DNA of 6,557 nt, from contig JAQCER010000209.1 of the NCBI GenBank assembly GCA_027618625.1, positions 1 to 6,557 of the forward strand, given 5' to 3'. A program made the position numbers and the translations under genes. Under the pieces are notes generated by a model. The model was not told the DNA's origin, did not search any database, and saw only the letters and a list, made by a program, of their open reading frames with translations. Positions within the stretch are counted from its first letter, which is position 1. Each line of letters opens with the position of its first letter. Source of the stretch: Verrucomicrobiota bacterium (GTDB taxonomy: Bacteria > Verrucomicrobiota > Verrucomicrobiia > Verrucomicrobiales > DEV007). This document shows, piece by piece, positions 1-6,557 of this stretch.

Positions 1-1213
1 TTGCTCTGGCACTGCGTTGCTGCTGGCTGGCGGCGATCTGCTGGGCGCTTTCGTTGAGGGGAATATCCTTCGGCAGCAGAACGTCCGTGGTTGCCAGCAC
101 TCGTGCGCGCTTCATGGTGTTCTCCAGTTCGCGGACGTTGCCCGGCCAGGAGTATTGCTCAAGATGGCAGAGGGCTTCTTCGGAAAGACGCAGTTTGGAA
201 GTGCCTTTTTCCAAGGCAATCTGGTCGAGAAAGAAATTGGCGAGCAGCCGGATGTCTTCCTTGCGTTCCCGCAGTGGTGGAATGTGAATGCGAATGACGT
301 TGAGTCGGTAGAAGAGGTCTTCGCGGAACGCGCCGGATTCGACTTCCTGCTCAAGCTTCTTGTTGGTCGCGGCTAGAATCCGAACGTCCGTCTTCAGTGT
401 CTGGTTGCCACCGACCCGCGAGAATTCGCCTTCCTGAAGGACGCGAAGAATCTTGCTCTGCACTTGAAGCGGCATGTCACCGATCTCGTCCATGAACAAG
501 GTGCCGCCATCGCATTGTTCGAAACGACCAACGCGTTGCACCAGCGCTCCTGTAAATGCGCCCTTTTCATGGCCGAACAATTCTGATTCAAGCAGATTTT
601 CAGGAATCGCCGCACAGTTGATGGCCACGAACTCGCGATTGGCGCGCAAGCTGAATTTATGGATGGCGCGGGCAACGATCTCTTTGCCTGACCCGTTCTC
701 GCCAGTGACCATCACGGTCGCGTCCGAGCGGGACACGCGACCGACCATTTTGAAAACCTCCTGCATCGCGTGAGAGCGACCGATCATACTCTGTTCCCGT
801 AGGTCGAATCCGGGTGTGGGGACGTCTTTAGCGGTGGGTGTCGCCATCTCGTCCCTTGTTTTCAAGGCGCTTTCGACGATGGGCCGGAGATCGTAGGGCA
901 GGGATTCTTTCCGCAGGAAATCGTAGGCCCCAAGCTTCATCGCCTCAATCACTGCATTGCTGGGGGGAAAGGCTGTGGTAAGGATCACCAGAGCGTTGGG
1001 ATCAGTCTGGCGGATGCGCTTCAAGACTTCCAGTCCACCTACAGGAGTGAGATGATACTCAGCGATGACGAGGTCTGGGGGATTTTCAACGAAGAGGCGC
1101 AGTGCTTCAGCCCCAGAAGTAACGGTGGTGACCACGACGCGGTCGTTGGCCAGGTATTTTTCAGCCCACTCTAGAAAGTCGGATTCTGAATCAACGATTA
1201 GGATGCTTTGCAT
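1..1213 (-). CDS. Sigma-54-dependent response regulator (NtrC family) with atypical receiver, partial (C-terminus beyond window)
   Basis: The frame is open from ATG at 1213 to the left edge, giving 404 complete codons. An N-terminal receiver (about residues 3-115) leads to an AAA+ sigma-54 activation domain (about 144-375). Visible ATPase motifs are Walker A GENGSGKE (171-178), the sigma-54 contact loop GAFTGA (218-223), Walker B GGTLFMDEI (236-244), FREDLFYRLNV, and WPGNVRELEN near the end. The expected Fis-type DNA-binding helix-turn-helix lies outside the window. Family members hydrolyse ATP to open sigma-54 RNA polymerase promoters from distant enhancers. The receiver is odd. The usual phospho-Asp position is Glu52 (DLVIAEYHL), and the acidic pair reads Asp8-Ser9-Glu10. 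Thr80 and Lys102 are kept. Phosphorylation control is therefore probably lost or altered (inference). The start lies 33 bases after uppS, so co-transcription is likely. There is no Shine-Dalgarno sequence and no histidine kinase in view. The family call is very sure; the target genes are unknown. Confidence 0.95.
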   Translation of the reverse strand, partial: MQSILIVDSESDFLEWAEKYLANDRVVVTTVTSGAEALRLFVENPPDLVIAEYHLTPVGGLEVLKRIRQTDPNALVILTTAFPPSNAVIEAMKLGAYDFLRKESLPYDLRPIVESALKTRDEMATPTAKDVPTPGFDLREQSMIGRSHAMQEVFKMVGRVSRSDATVMVTGENGSGKEIVARAIHKFSLRANREFVAINCAAIPENLLESELFGHEKGAFTGALVQRVGRFEQCDGGTLFMDEIGDMPLQVQSKILRVLQEGEFSRVGGNQTLKTDVRILAATNKKLEQEVESGAFREDLFYRLNVIRIHIPPLRERKEDIRLLANFFLDQIALEKGTSKLRLSEEALCHLEQYSWPGNVRELENTMKRARVLATTDVLLPKDIPLNESAQQIAASQQQRSARA

Positions 1214-1246
1214 GGATCAGGGCAGAGAATTTCCAGTAGGATACGC

Positions 1247-1975
1247 TCAGCTGAGCGCTCCGAACCGTCTATTTCGTCCGCGAAAATCTTCTACCGCGGC
1301 AATGAGGTCTTCCTTGTCGAAGTCAGGCCAGAGTTTCTTGGTGACAAAAATTTCGGCGTAACTGATCTGCCAGAGCATGAAATTAGAAATCCGCATTTCG
1401 CCGGAGGTACGAATGAGCAAGTCTGGATCGGGATAGTAGCGAGTATAAAGGTGCTTGCTGAAGATGTCTTCATCGATCATTGCCCGATCGATGTGCCCTT
1501 CGTCGATGTTGCGGAGGAGGCTCTTGATACCGTCGATAATTTCTTCCCGGGCACCATAGCTAAGGGCAAGGATGACCGTCAGGCCGGTATTCGATGCGGT
1601 CTTGGCGATGGATGCATTCAGCTGTTTCTGACAGCGTTCAGGAAGCGTGTTCAGGCGGCCGATTGCCTGCAGGCGAACATTTTTCTCCAGCATTTCGTCC
1701 GTCTTTTCTTTCAGAAACCGCTCAAGAAGGGACATGAGTGCGGCTACCTCCGTCTTGGGCCGCTTCCAGTTTTCTGAGGAGAAGGCGTAGAGGGTAAGGA
1801 ATTCGACGCCCAATTCGACGCAACCTTCCATTGCACGTTTGACGGAGTCGGCCCCCGCCCGGTGTCCTTCCGATCTGGTGCGACCGCGTTCCTTCGCCCA
1901 CCGCCCATTCCCATCCATGATGATCGCGATGTGGCGGGGAACTAGGTTCGTCTGGTTGGGAGATGACTTGGTCAT
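1247..1975 (-). CDS. uppS: Undecaprenyl-diphosphate synthase (cis-prenyltransferase)
   Basis: This 242-residue protein has the normal length for the family. It condenses isopentenyl diphosphate units in cis onto farnesyl diphosphate, giving the C55 lipid carrier for peptidoglycan and other envelope polymers at the inner face of the membrane. All family motifs are present in order: HIAIIMDGNGRWA (15-27) with catalytic Asp21, His38, TLYAFSSENWKRP (61-73), LSYGAREE (138-145), DPDLLIRTSGE (183-193) followed by RISNFMLWQ and YAE, WPDF (216-219), and FRGRNRRFG (231-239). Asp21, His38, Arg189, Glu193 and Glu208 match the E. coli active-site residues with a constant offset of five. The ATG at 1975 leaves a typical short leader before the first motif, but no Shine-Dalgarno sequence precedes it. 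It starts 70 bases after purA and is followed 33 bases later by the response regulator rather than by cdsA, the common neighbour elsewhere. A chain length other than C55 cannot be excluded from sequence alone. Confidence 0.96.
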   Translation of the reverse strand: MTKSSPNQTNLVPRHIAIIMDGNGRWAKERGRTRSEGHRAGADSVKRAMEGCVELGVEFLTLYAFSSENWKRPKTEVAALMSLLERFLKEKTDEMLEKNVRLQAIGRLNTLPERCQKQLNASIAKTASNTGLTVILALSYGAREEIIDGIKSLLRNIDEGHIDRAMIDEDIFSKHLYTRYYPDPDLLIRTSGEMRISNFMLWQISYAEIFVTKKLWPDFDKEDLIAAVEDFRGRNRRFGALS

Positions 1976-2045
1976 TTGAGGTCAGGCGGTACTGTCGAAG
2001 ATTTCCTGCCCGACGCAACGTTGGGTTTTAAATGCAGCGTGATTG

Positions 2046-3329
<1,284 letters not shown>

Positions 3330-3431
3330 TCAGTCAGCAAAAGAAATCCCGGGCCAGCCACACGAGCGGGCACCGGGTGAAAAAATGGAACGGTTCTCCA
3401 GACTTCAGCGCATTGCCAACCCGTTTTTCAC

Positions 3432-3467
3432 AAAAAACAAATCCGCCAGCAACGAGCTGGGAACGGA
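3432..3467 (-). terminator. Intrinsic terminator after the carA/small-protein unit (or attenuator in the purA leader)
   Basis: Read on the minus strand, TCCG (3467-3464), a TTC bulge and CCAGC (3460-3456) pair with GCTGG (3450-3446) and CGGA (3445-3442) around a 5-base loop. This makes nine base pairs. The 3' arm runs straight into TTTGTTTTTT (3441-3432). It lies 28 bases after the stop of the 51-residue gene and about 108 bases before purA. A further pair of 7-base arms, CCAACCC (3475-3469) and GGGTTGG (3422-3416), flanks the hairpin and could close a larger structure. The simplest reading is termination of the carA unit. Attenuation of purA is possible if transcription also starts upstream of it. 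Confidence 0.65.
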
Positions 3468-3495
3468 AGGGTTGGGTTTCGCCGCTGGTTTTCGA

Positions 3496-3651
3496 TCAAA
3501 ACATTAGAGAGACGACGATCGAAGCGATTGCTGCCAGAACGCCGAGGACACCGATCAGCATAGAAGCTGCTGCCAGAGGATCTTTAGCACTTTTTTTCTT
3601 GGAGGAAGCAGCACCAGGTGCGCCGTTTACGTTATTTGTTTCGTCACTCAT
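3496..3651 (-). CDS. Small hypothetical single-span membrane protein (51 residues)
   Basis: I do not recognise this protein. The first 25 residues are polar (MSDETNNVNGAPGAA, then a KKK cluster and SAKD). Residues 26-51 form one hydrophobic helix rich in Ala, Gly, Val and Leu, ending SIVVSLMF directly before the stop. This layout suggests a tail-anchored inner-membrane peptide with its N-terminus in the cytoplasm, held by the lysines. Small residues spaced through the helix (Gly34, Gly37, Ala40, Ala41, Ala43, Ser44) could favour helix packing (inference). It lies 47 bases after carA on the same strand and is followed by a good terminator, so it looks like the last gene of the carA unit. There is no Shine-Dalgarno sequence, in keeping with its neighbours. 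A clean polar-then-hydrophobic layout with an in-place stop argues for a real gene, but chance cannot be excluded at this length. No function is proposed. Confidence 0.65.
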   Translation of the reverse strand: MSDETNNVNGAPGAASSKKKSAKDPLAAASMLIGVLGVLAAIASIVVSLMF

Positions 3652-3698
3652 GTGTTCTAATGGATCGGGAAACTCGGGCTAGATGTAAAGAAGAAATT

Positions 3699-4868
3699 TC
3701 ATCCCTTGGAGTTCTCGATGACTGAGGCGAATTCATGAAAAAAGTAGCTGGCATCGTTTGGGCCAGGGGCGGCTTCCGGGTGGTATTGAACGCTGAAGAC
3801 CGGATAGTCGCGATGGCGCAGTCCCTCGACGGTGCCGTCGTTCAGGTTTACGTGGGTAACCTCGACGTTGGACGGCAGGCTGTCCGCGTCCACCGCGAAG
3901 CCGTGATTTTGTGAGGTGATGGCCACCGCCCCGGAGCGCAAATCCTTTACAGGCTGATTCCCGCCCCGATGGCCGAATTTGAGTTTGAATGTATTCCCGC
4001 CAAATGCGTGTCCCAGAATCTGGTGGCCGAGGCATATGGCAAAAATGGGCACCTCAGTGACGAGTGCGCGAATTTCCTTGTGGATGGAGTCGAGAGCGGC
4101 CGGATCACCGGGCCCATTGGACAAGAACACGCCGTCCGGCTTTTTTGCGAGGACATCTGCCGCGCTGGTGCGGGAATTGACCACGTCAACGGTAAAGCCG
4201 CTCTGCCGCAGGCGACGCAGAATGTTGTATTTGATGCCAAAATCGTAGGCCACAAGGTGGTAGCGGGGAAGGGCCAGGGGGGCGAATGCGTCGTCGCCGA
4301 TGGGCACATCGCAGTCCGTCACTCCGTTCCGCTGAATCCACGCGGCGCTTTCCTTGTCATCTGGATCCCATCGGTAACCAGCCTCAGTGGTAACCTCTTT
4401 TACGTAGTCCATGCCTTCCATGGAGGGGCTCTGAGCCGCCCGCCGGACGGCTTCAGTTGGGGAAATGGCGTCGGTCGTCAGCACCGCCCGCATCGCTCCG
4501 CGTTCCCGCAGGTGCTTGGTCAGAGCCCGAGTGTCGACGCCCTGAATTCCCGGAATGTTCCACTGTTTGAGATACGCATCCAGAGACTGCTCCGAACGCC
4601 AGTTCCTGGGGATTTCGCAGGCTTCTTCGACTACGAACCCGCGCACATGGGGTGCACTGCTTTCGTTGTCCAAGGCGTTGATCCCGTAGTTTCCGATGAG
4701 CGGGTAGGTCATCGCGACGATTTGGCCACGGTAGGAGGGATCTGTGAGCACCTCCTGGTATCCAGTCATCGAGGTGTTAAAACAGGCTTCACCGGAGCAC
4801 GTGCCTGGTGCTCCAAACGACTCTCCTTCAAAATATCGCCCGTCTTCGAGGGCTAGAATGCACTTCAT
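3699..4868 (-). CDS. carA: Carbamoyl-phosphate synthase, small (glutamine amidotransferase) subunit
   Basis: This 389-residue protein frees ammonia from glutamine and channels it to the large subunit CarB, which makes carbamoyl phosphate for pyrimidine and arginine synthesis. The N-terminal CarA-specific domain (about 1-150) shows LEDGRYFEGESFG, TGYQEVLTDPSY and GVDTRALTKHLRERG. The class I amidotransferase domain (about 202-385) shows YDFGIKYNILR, LSNGPGDP, AICLGHQILG with nucleophile Cys279, ITSQNHGFAVD, and YHPEAAPGP with His363 and Glu365, so the catalytic triad is complete. The frame is open 15 codons further upstream, but MKCILALEDG is the conserved family start and ATG 4868 is chosen. 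The 20 bases before it contain no Shine-Dalgarno sequence. carB is not adjacent. The next gene on the strand is the 51-residue membrane protein. Upstream lies a gap shared with the divergent L,D-transpeptidase gene. Confidence 0.97.
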   Translation of the reverse strand: MKCILALEDGRYFEGESFGAPGTCSGEACFNTSMTGYQEVLTDPSYRGQIVAMTYPLIGNYGINALDNESSAPHVRGFVVEEACEIPRNWRSEQSLDAYLKQWNIPGIQGVDTRALTKHLRERGAMRAVLTTDAISPTEAVRRAAQSPSMEGMDYVKEVTTEAGYRWDPDDKESAAWIQRNGVTDCDVPIGDDAFAPLALPRYHLVAYDFGIKYNILRRLRQSGFTVDVVNSRTSAADVLAKKPDGVFLSNGPGDPAALDSIHKEIRALVTEVPIFAICLGHQILGHAFGGNTFKLKFGHRGGNQPVKDLRSGAVAITSQNHGFAVDADSLPSNVEVTHVNLNDGTVEGLRHRDYPVFSVQYHPEAAPGPNDASYFFHEFASVIENSKG

Positions 4869-5038
4869 TGAAGACTTGAGTTTGGGAAGCGAACGCCAGC
4901 GGTCAAGAGGCAAATTCGCTTATCGGTCGTTCGTGGGCCGGACGGGAGCAGATGCCAAGAATGCTTCACTCTTCGTGACATTTTGGAAACCTTGAAAAAA
5001 GTGGCGCAGTTTAGAGTCTGTGTTACAGGTTGGGAACT
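4869..5038. promoter_or_regulatory. Divergent intergenic region between carA and the L,D-transpeptidase gene
   Basis: These 170 bases must carry the promoters for both genes. For carA, the minus strand has TTGACC (4906-4901) followed after 17 bases by AAACTC (4883-4878). The -35 is good but the -10 is poor, and initiation there would leave almost no leader. For the transpeptidase gene, TTGAAA (4992-4997) is the best -35, but nothing close to TATAAT lies 16-18 bases after it. I see no strong palindrome or riboswitch. The promoter assignments are weak; only the shared position is certain. Confidence 0.35.
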
Positions 5039-5767
5039 ATGAAGACCCTTCATTCCAACGCTGTTGCGGCACGTGCTGGTCGTGGTAGGTGCATTCGAGG
5101 CATCGTTGCCTCTGTGCTCTGCCTGACGGTTGCCGTGTCCTGTTCCACTACGTCGAAGTCCAGCTCTTCCGGGAGCAGTGCTTACTTTAATTACGACAGA
5201 ACGGCCAAGTTGCCATCCAACCCCTCAAACGTCCGAGTAAAGGTATCGCTCTCCAAGCAGCTGGTTTACGTAATGGAGGGGAATGAGCCCCTGCTGGTGA
5301 TGCCCGTATCAGTCGGGACATCCAGCGACCCGACCCCGACCGGTTCCTACCGCATCGGCAATAAGGATCACAAACACCGCGCAAATACGCACGGGTTTGC
5401 ATCCAACGGGAGTCAAGTCCGGCAAACGTATTTAAATAAAAAGCCTGCAGGCTGGTCGTTTAAGGGAACCCCAATGCCGTACTGGTGCGGCTTCATCGGG
5501 GAAACCTACGGGTTTCACGTCGGTTGGTTGAAGGATCGACCATGCACACATGGTTGCATCCGAATGCATGAGAACTTGGGCCCAAAGTTCTTCCGGCTCG
5601 TCAGCGTCGGGAATCCGGTGAGCATCGCTCACTCTCAGCCAGAGGATACAACGATCGGGGCGAAAGTTCCGCGGCCGCCAGATGCCACTCCGATTCCCGA
5701 CTATCCACCTGCATTCATGCTTGGGGATGGCTACTTCACCAAGCACAAGTCACCAACCTATCAGTGA
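5039..5767 (+). CDS. L,D-transpeptidase (YkuD/ErfK family) lipoprotein
   Basis: This 242-residue protein has a signal sequence with a basic start (ARAGRGRCIR) and a hydrophobic core (residues 21-34). It ends in AVSC, a slightly atypical lipobox with Cys35 as the probable lipid anchor. A Ser/Lys-rich linker follows. The YkuD catalytic domain spans about 63-197: VRVKVSLSKQLVYVMEGNEP, TPTGSYRIGNKD, then YGFHVGW with His160 and CTHGCIRMHENLGPKF with catalytic Cys173. The domain makes or remodels 3-3 peptidoglycan cross-links, or attaches proteins to peptidoglycan, through a cysteine acyl-enzyme; which of these cannot be told here. The His-to-THGC spacing is the short form seen in many family members. 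The last 40 residues are proline-rich with no known domain. ATG 5039 is preferred over TTG 5030; an AGG lies nine bases before it. A strong terminator follows, so the gene seems monocistronic. Confidence 0.92.
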   Translation: MKTLHSNAVAARAGRGRCIRGIVASVLCLTVAVSCSTTSKSSSSGSSAYFNYDRTAKLPSNPSNVRVKVSLSKQLVYVMEGNEPLLVMPVSVGTSSDPTPTGSYRIGNKDHKHRANTHGFASNGSQVRQTYLNKKPAGWSFKGTPMPYWCGFIGETYGFHVGWLKDRPCTHGCIRMHENLGPKFFRLVSVGNPVSIAHSQPEDTTIGAKVPRPPDATPIPDYPPAFMLGDGYFTKHKSPTYQ

Positions 5768-5806
5768 TCTGTTCCGATTTGATTCGGAGCACAACGCTAC
5801 TTTCCC

Positions 5807-5838
5807 CGGTCAGGCGTTCGCGCCTGGCCGTTTTTTTT
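5807..5838 (+). terminator. Strong intrinsic terminator of the L,D-transpeptidase gene
   Basis: CGGTCAGGCG (5807-5816) pairs with CGCCTGGCCG (5821-5830) over ten base pairs, one of them G-U. The loop is the very stable TTCG, and eight T residues (5831-5838) follow directly. It starts 40 bases after the stop codon. All parts of a textbook intrinsic terminator are present. Confidence 0.95.
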
Positions 5839-5970
5839 GCCCATTTTGCCCATGTGACAAAAAAGTGAATCTTTTCCTGTAACAATCCCAAACAACTTTG
5901 GTAGTAAACAGTGAAACCAAAAACCAAAAGCCGAGCCGCCTGCACGTGGGTCTTAAGAAAGCGATTGGGA

Positions 5971-6070
5971 ATTCCGGGAAAACAGTTTTAAAAAATGTTT
6001 TCTATGGGCAACTAAACGGATTCCGGAATCGTAGAGACCTGCGCCAGGTGGTTTTTTTGTGCCGATTCTG
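5971..6070 (+). repeat. Set of mutually exclusive inverted repeats sharing one central arm
   Basis: The arm around 6021-6031 can pair in three ways: with itself as the palindrome GATTCCGGAATC (6019-6030); with the upstream ATTCCGGGA (5971-5979) over nine pairs including one G-U; or with the downstream CGATTCTG (6063-6070) through CGGAATCG (6024-6031) over eight pairs including one G-U. The last form encloses the terminator-like hairpin at 6037-6058. Competing arms of this kind occur in attenuators, but chance complementarity is not ruled out. Confidence 0.45.
6037..6058 (+). terminator. Weak intrinsic terminator in the noncoding region
   Basis: ACCTG (6037-6041) and CAGGT (6045-6049) form a five-pair stem with a three-base CGC loop. 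GG and seven T residues (6052-6058) follow. The stem is short and the T tract is offset by two bases, so strength is doubtful. No gene ends just before it. It would end a small RNA, catch read-through from the transpeptidase gene, or be incidental. Confidence 0.45.
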
Positions 6071-6129
6071 CGGGTTTTTACGTGATTTCAGGGTTTTGGA
6101 AGTCTTTCAAGGTGCATAAAGTTCGACGA

Positions 6130-6150
6130 GTGTTATAATTTCCATAACAC
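6130..6150. promoter_or_regulatory. Operator-like palindrome over the promoter
   Basis: GTGTTAT (6130-6136) and ATAACAC (6144-6150) form a perfect 7+7 inverted repeat with a 7-base centre. The left arm contains the TG and part of the -10; the right arm covers the expected start site. A dimeric helix-turn-helix protein bound there would block polymerase, so repression is the natural reading. The regulator is unknown. The same arms could instead fold as a small hairpin. Confidence 0.55.
6131..6139 (+). promoter_or_regulatory. Extended -10 promoter for the right-edge gene
   Basis: TGTTATAAT is a perfect extended -10 element: TG, one base, then consensus TATAAT (6134-6139). No recognisable -35 lies at 16-18 bases, which extended -10 promoters tolerate. 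Transcription would start near 6146, leaving a leader of only about 11 bases before ATG 6157. Confidence 0.7.
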
Positions 6151-6156
6151 AGTTGA

Positions 6157-6557
6157 ATGAAATTACTTTTATACTCATGTTTGATTGGGCTCGTTCTCGG
6201 CTTCTGCTACCTCTGGGTGACGCAGGAATCTGCCGATGATTTTGGGGGAGGTGCCAGTGGGAAAGCCGTTGGGGATGTTGCGGCGTTTTCTGAAATGGTA
6301 CGATTCCAGGTGAATTTGACCCGCCATGCAGGTGGGCTACCGAACGTTGGCGCTGACCCTGCAGCCGACGAATGGGTCAAATCGAAGCTGCCAGACGTAC
6401 TGGAGAACAGCGCAACAGCGATGGATGCGGTACTCGCAGGACTCCAGGCGGAAATGCCGACAGTGCATACCGCTGCTGCCTATTTGACCCTGGCGGATGA
6501 CGAGCGGGAGCTTGTGAATCAGGTTGAGCAGTGGCACCAAGGGATTGGCACAAATGC
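6157..6557 (+). CDS. Hypothetical exported or membrane-anchored protein, partial (C-terminus beyond window)
   Basis: The frame is open from ATG 6157 to the right edge, giving 133 complete codons. I do not recognise the family with confidence. Residues 1-22 form a hydrophobic segment (MKLLLYSCLIGLVLGFCYLW), a signal peptide or an uncleaved anchor. The call of exported rests on this. A Gly-rich stretch follows (30-39). Residues 48-75 read MVRFQVNLTRHAGGLPN, then ADPAADEW. This loosely resembles the opening helix of CAP/SCP-PR1 domains (a short N-x-x-R-x-x-x-G-L-P stretch followed by a D-P-A-L-like run), but the rest is more acidic and helical and does not clearly continue that fold. There is no Shine-Dalgarno sequence. 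The extended -10 promoter and palindrome immediately upstream support this start. The gene is probably real; its function is open. Confidence 0.75.
   Translation, partial: MKLLLYSCLIGLVLGFCYLWVTQESADDFGGGASGKAVGDVAAFSEMVRFQVNLTRHAGGLPNVGADPAADEWVKSKLPDVLENSATAMDAVLAGLQAEMPTVHTAAAYLTLADDERELVNQVEQWHQGIGTN

Larger units (their letters stand above)
5839..6129. other. Noncoding region of about 290 bases with several inverted repeats
   Basis: No convincing protein gene is found on either strand, and I recognise no tRNA, tmRNA, RNase P, SRP RNA or known riboswitch core. The stretch is richer in A and T than the genes around it. It contains TTTGGT (5897-5902) and a later ACCAAA, a GAAAACA/TGTTTTC hairpin (5978-5984 and 5996-6002), a perfect 12-base palindrome GATTCCGGAATC (6019-6030), and a weak terminator-like hairpin (6037-6058). 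An upstream promoter for an RNA transcript is not clear: GTGACA (5854-5859) has no good -10 at normal spacing. A small RNA or a leader is possible but unproven. Confidence 0.5.

Noticed and set aside
1208..1777. Open frame on the plus strand opposite uppS (about 189 codons)
   Set aside because: It is antisense to a complete uppS with every family motif, and its translation has no family resemblance.
2009..2030. Plus-strand hairpin CCCGAC/GTTGGG followed by TTTT between uppS and purA
   Set aside because: No plus-strand gene precedes it. On the minus strand, where the genes run, the G-U pair becomes an A-C mismatch and there is no T tract after the stem.
3969..4856. Long open frame on the plus strand opposite carA (about 295 codons)
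   Set aside because: It lies wholly antiparallel to a gene with complete CarA motifs. Its product shows no domain, and long antisense frames are expected in sequence of this codon usage.
5030..5038. TTG at 5030 as the start of the L,D-transpeptidase
   Set aside because: It would add only three residues, is a rare start codon, and leaves the AGG directly against the codon. ATG 5039 gives better spacing.
5854..5886. Possible promoter GTGACA with TAACAAT for a small RNA
   Set aside because: The spacer is about 20 bases and the -10 is poor, so it does not meet a reasonable promoter standard.
5911..5991. 26-codon GTG frame encoding a basic peptide beginning MKPKTKSRAA
   Set aside because: It is too short to judge, has no Shine-Dalgarno sequence and no clear promoter. 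The basic composition could be chance in A-rich DNA.
5898..6119. 73-codon frame with a TTG start in the noncoding region
   Set aside because: It has a rare start without Shine-Dalgarno, runs through the terminator-like hairpin and its T tract, and shows no domain.

Overview
The window carries a compact set of bacterial housekeeping genes of moderate GC content, plus one regulator, one cell-wall enzyme and two unrecognised envelope proteins. Five genes lie on the minus strand between positions 1 and 4868. Two lie on the plus strand between 5039 and the right end. The lipoprotein-type L,D-transpeptidase and the NtrC-type sigma-54 activator fit a diderm bacterium. Six of the seven start codons lack a recognisable Shine-Dalgarno sequence. 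I suspect the PVC group, perhaps Verrucomicrobiota/Opitutae, but this is a low-confidence impression and nothing here fixes the taxon.

Minus strand, in transcription order (right to left): carA (small subunit of carbamoyl-phosphate synthase, 3699-4868); a 51-residue single-span membrane protein (3496-3651); an intrinsic terminator (3432-3467); purA (adenylosuccinate synthase, 2046-3323); uppS (undecaprenyl-diphosphate synthase, 1247-1975); and, 33 bases further on, a sigma-54-dependent response regulator that runs off the left edge (1-1213). carA and the small gene look like one transcription unit ending at the terminator. purA, uppS and the regulator may form a second unit. The genes cover pyrimidine/arginine supply, AMP synthesis and the lipid carrier for peptidoglycan.

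Plus strand: a divergent 170-base gap separates carA from an L,D-transpeptidase lipoprotein gene (5039-5767), which ends in a strong intrinsic terminator (5807-5838). About 290 bases without a convincing gene follow. They hold several inverted repeats and a second, weaker terminator. An extended -10 promoter inside a perfect 7+7 palindrome then precedes an unrecognised exported or membrane-anchored protein cut by the right edge (6157-6557).

The points most worth a second look are: (a) the regulator's receiver has Glu where the phosphorylated Asp should be and Ser in place of one acidic-pocket residue, while its ATPase motifs and GAFTGA loop are intact; (b) the unannotated-size membrane peptide next to carA; (c) the operator-like palindrome laid over the TGtTATAAT promoter; (d) the structured noncoding stretch between the two plus-strand genes. 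I see no mobile element, CRISPR array, tRNA or rRNA, and no complete new multi-gene system.
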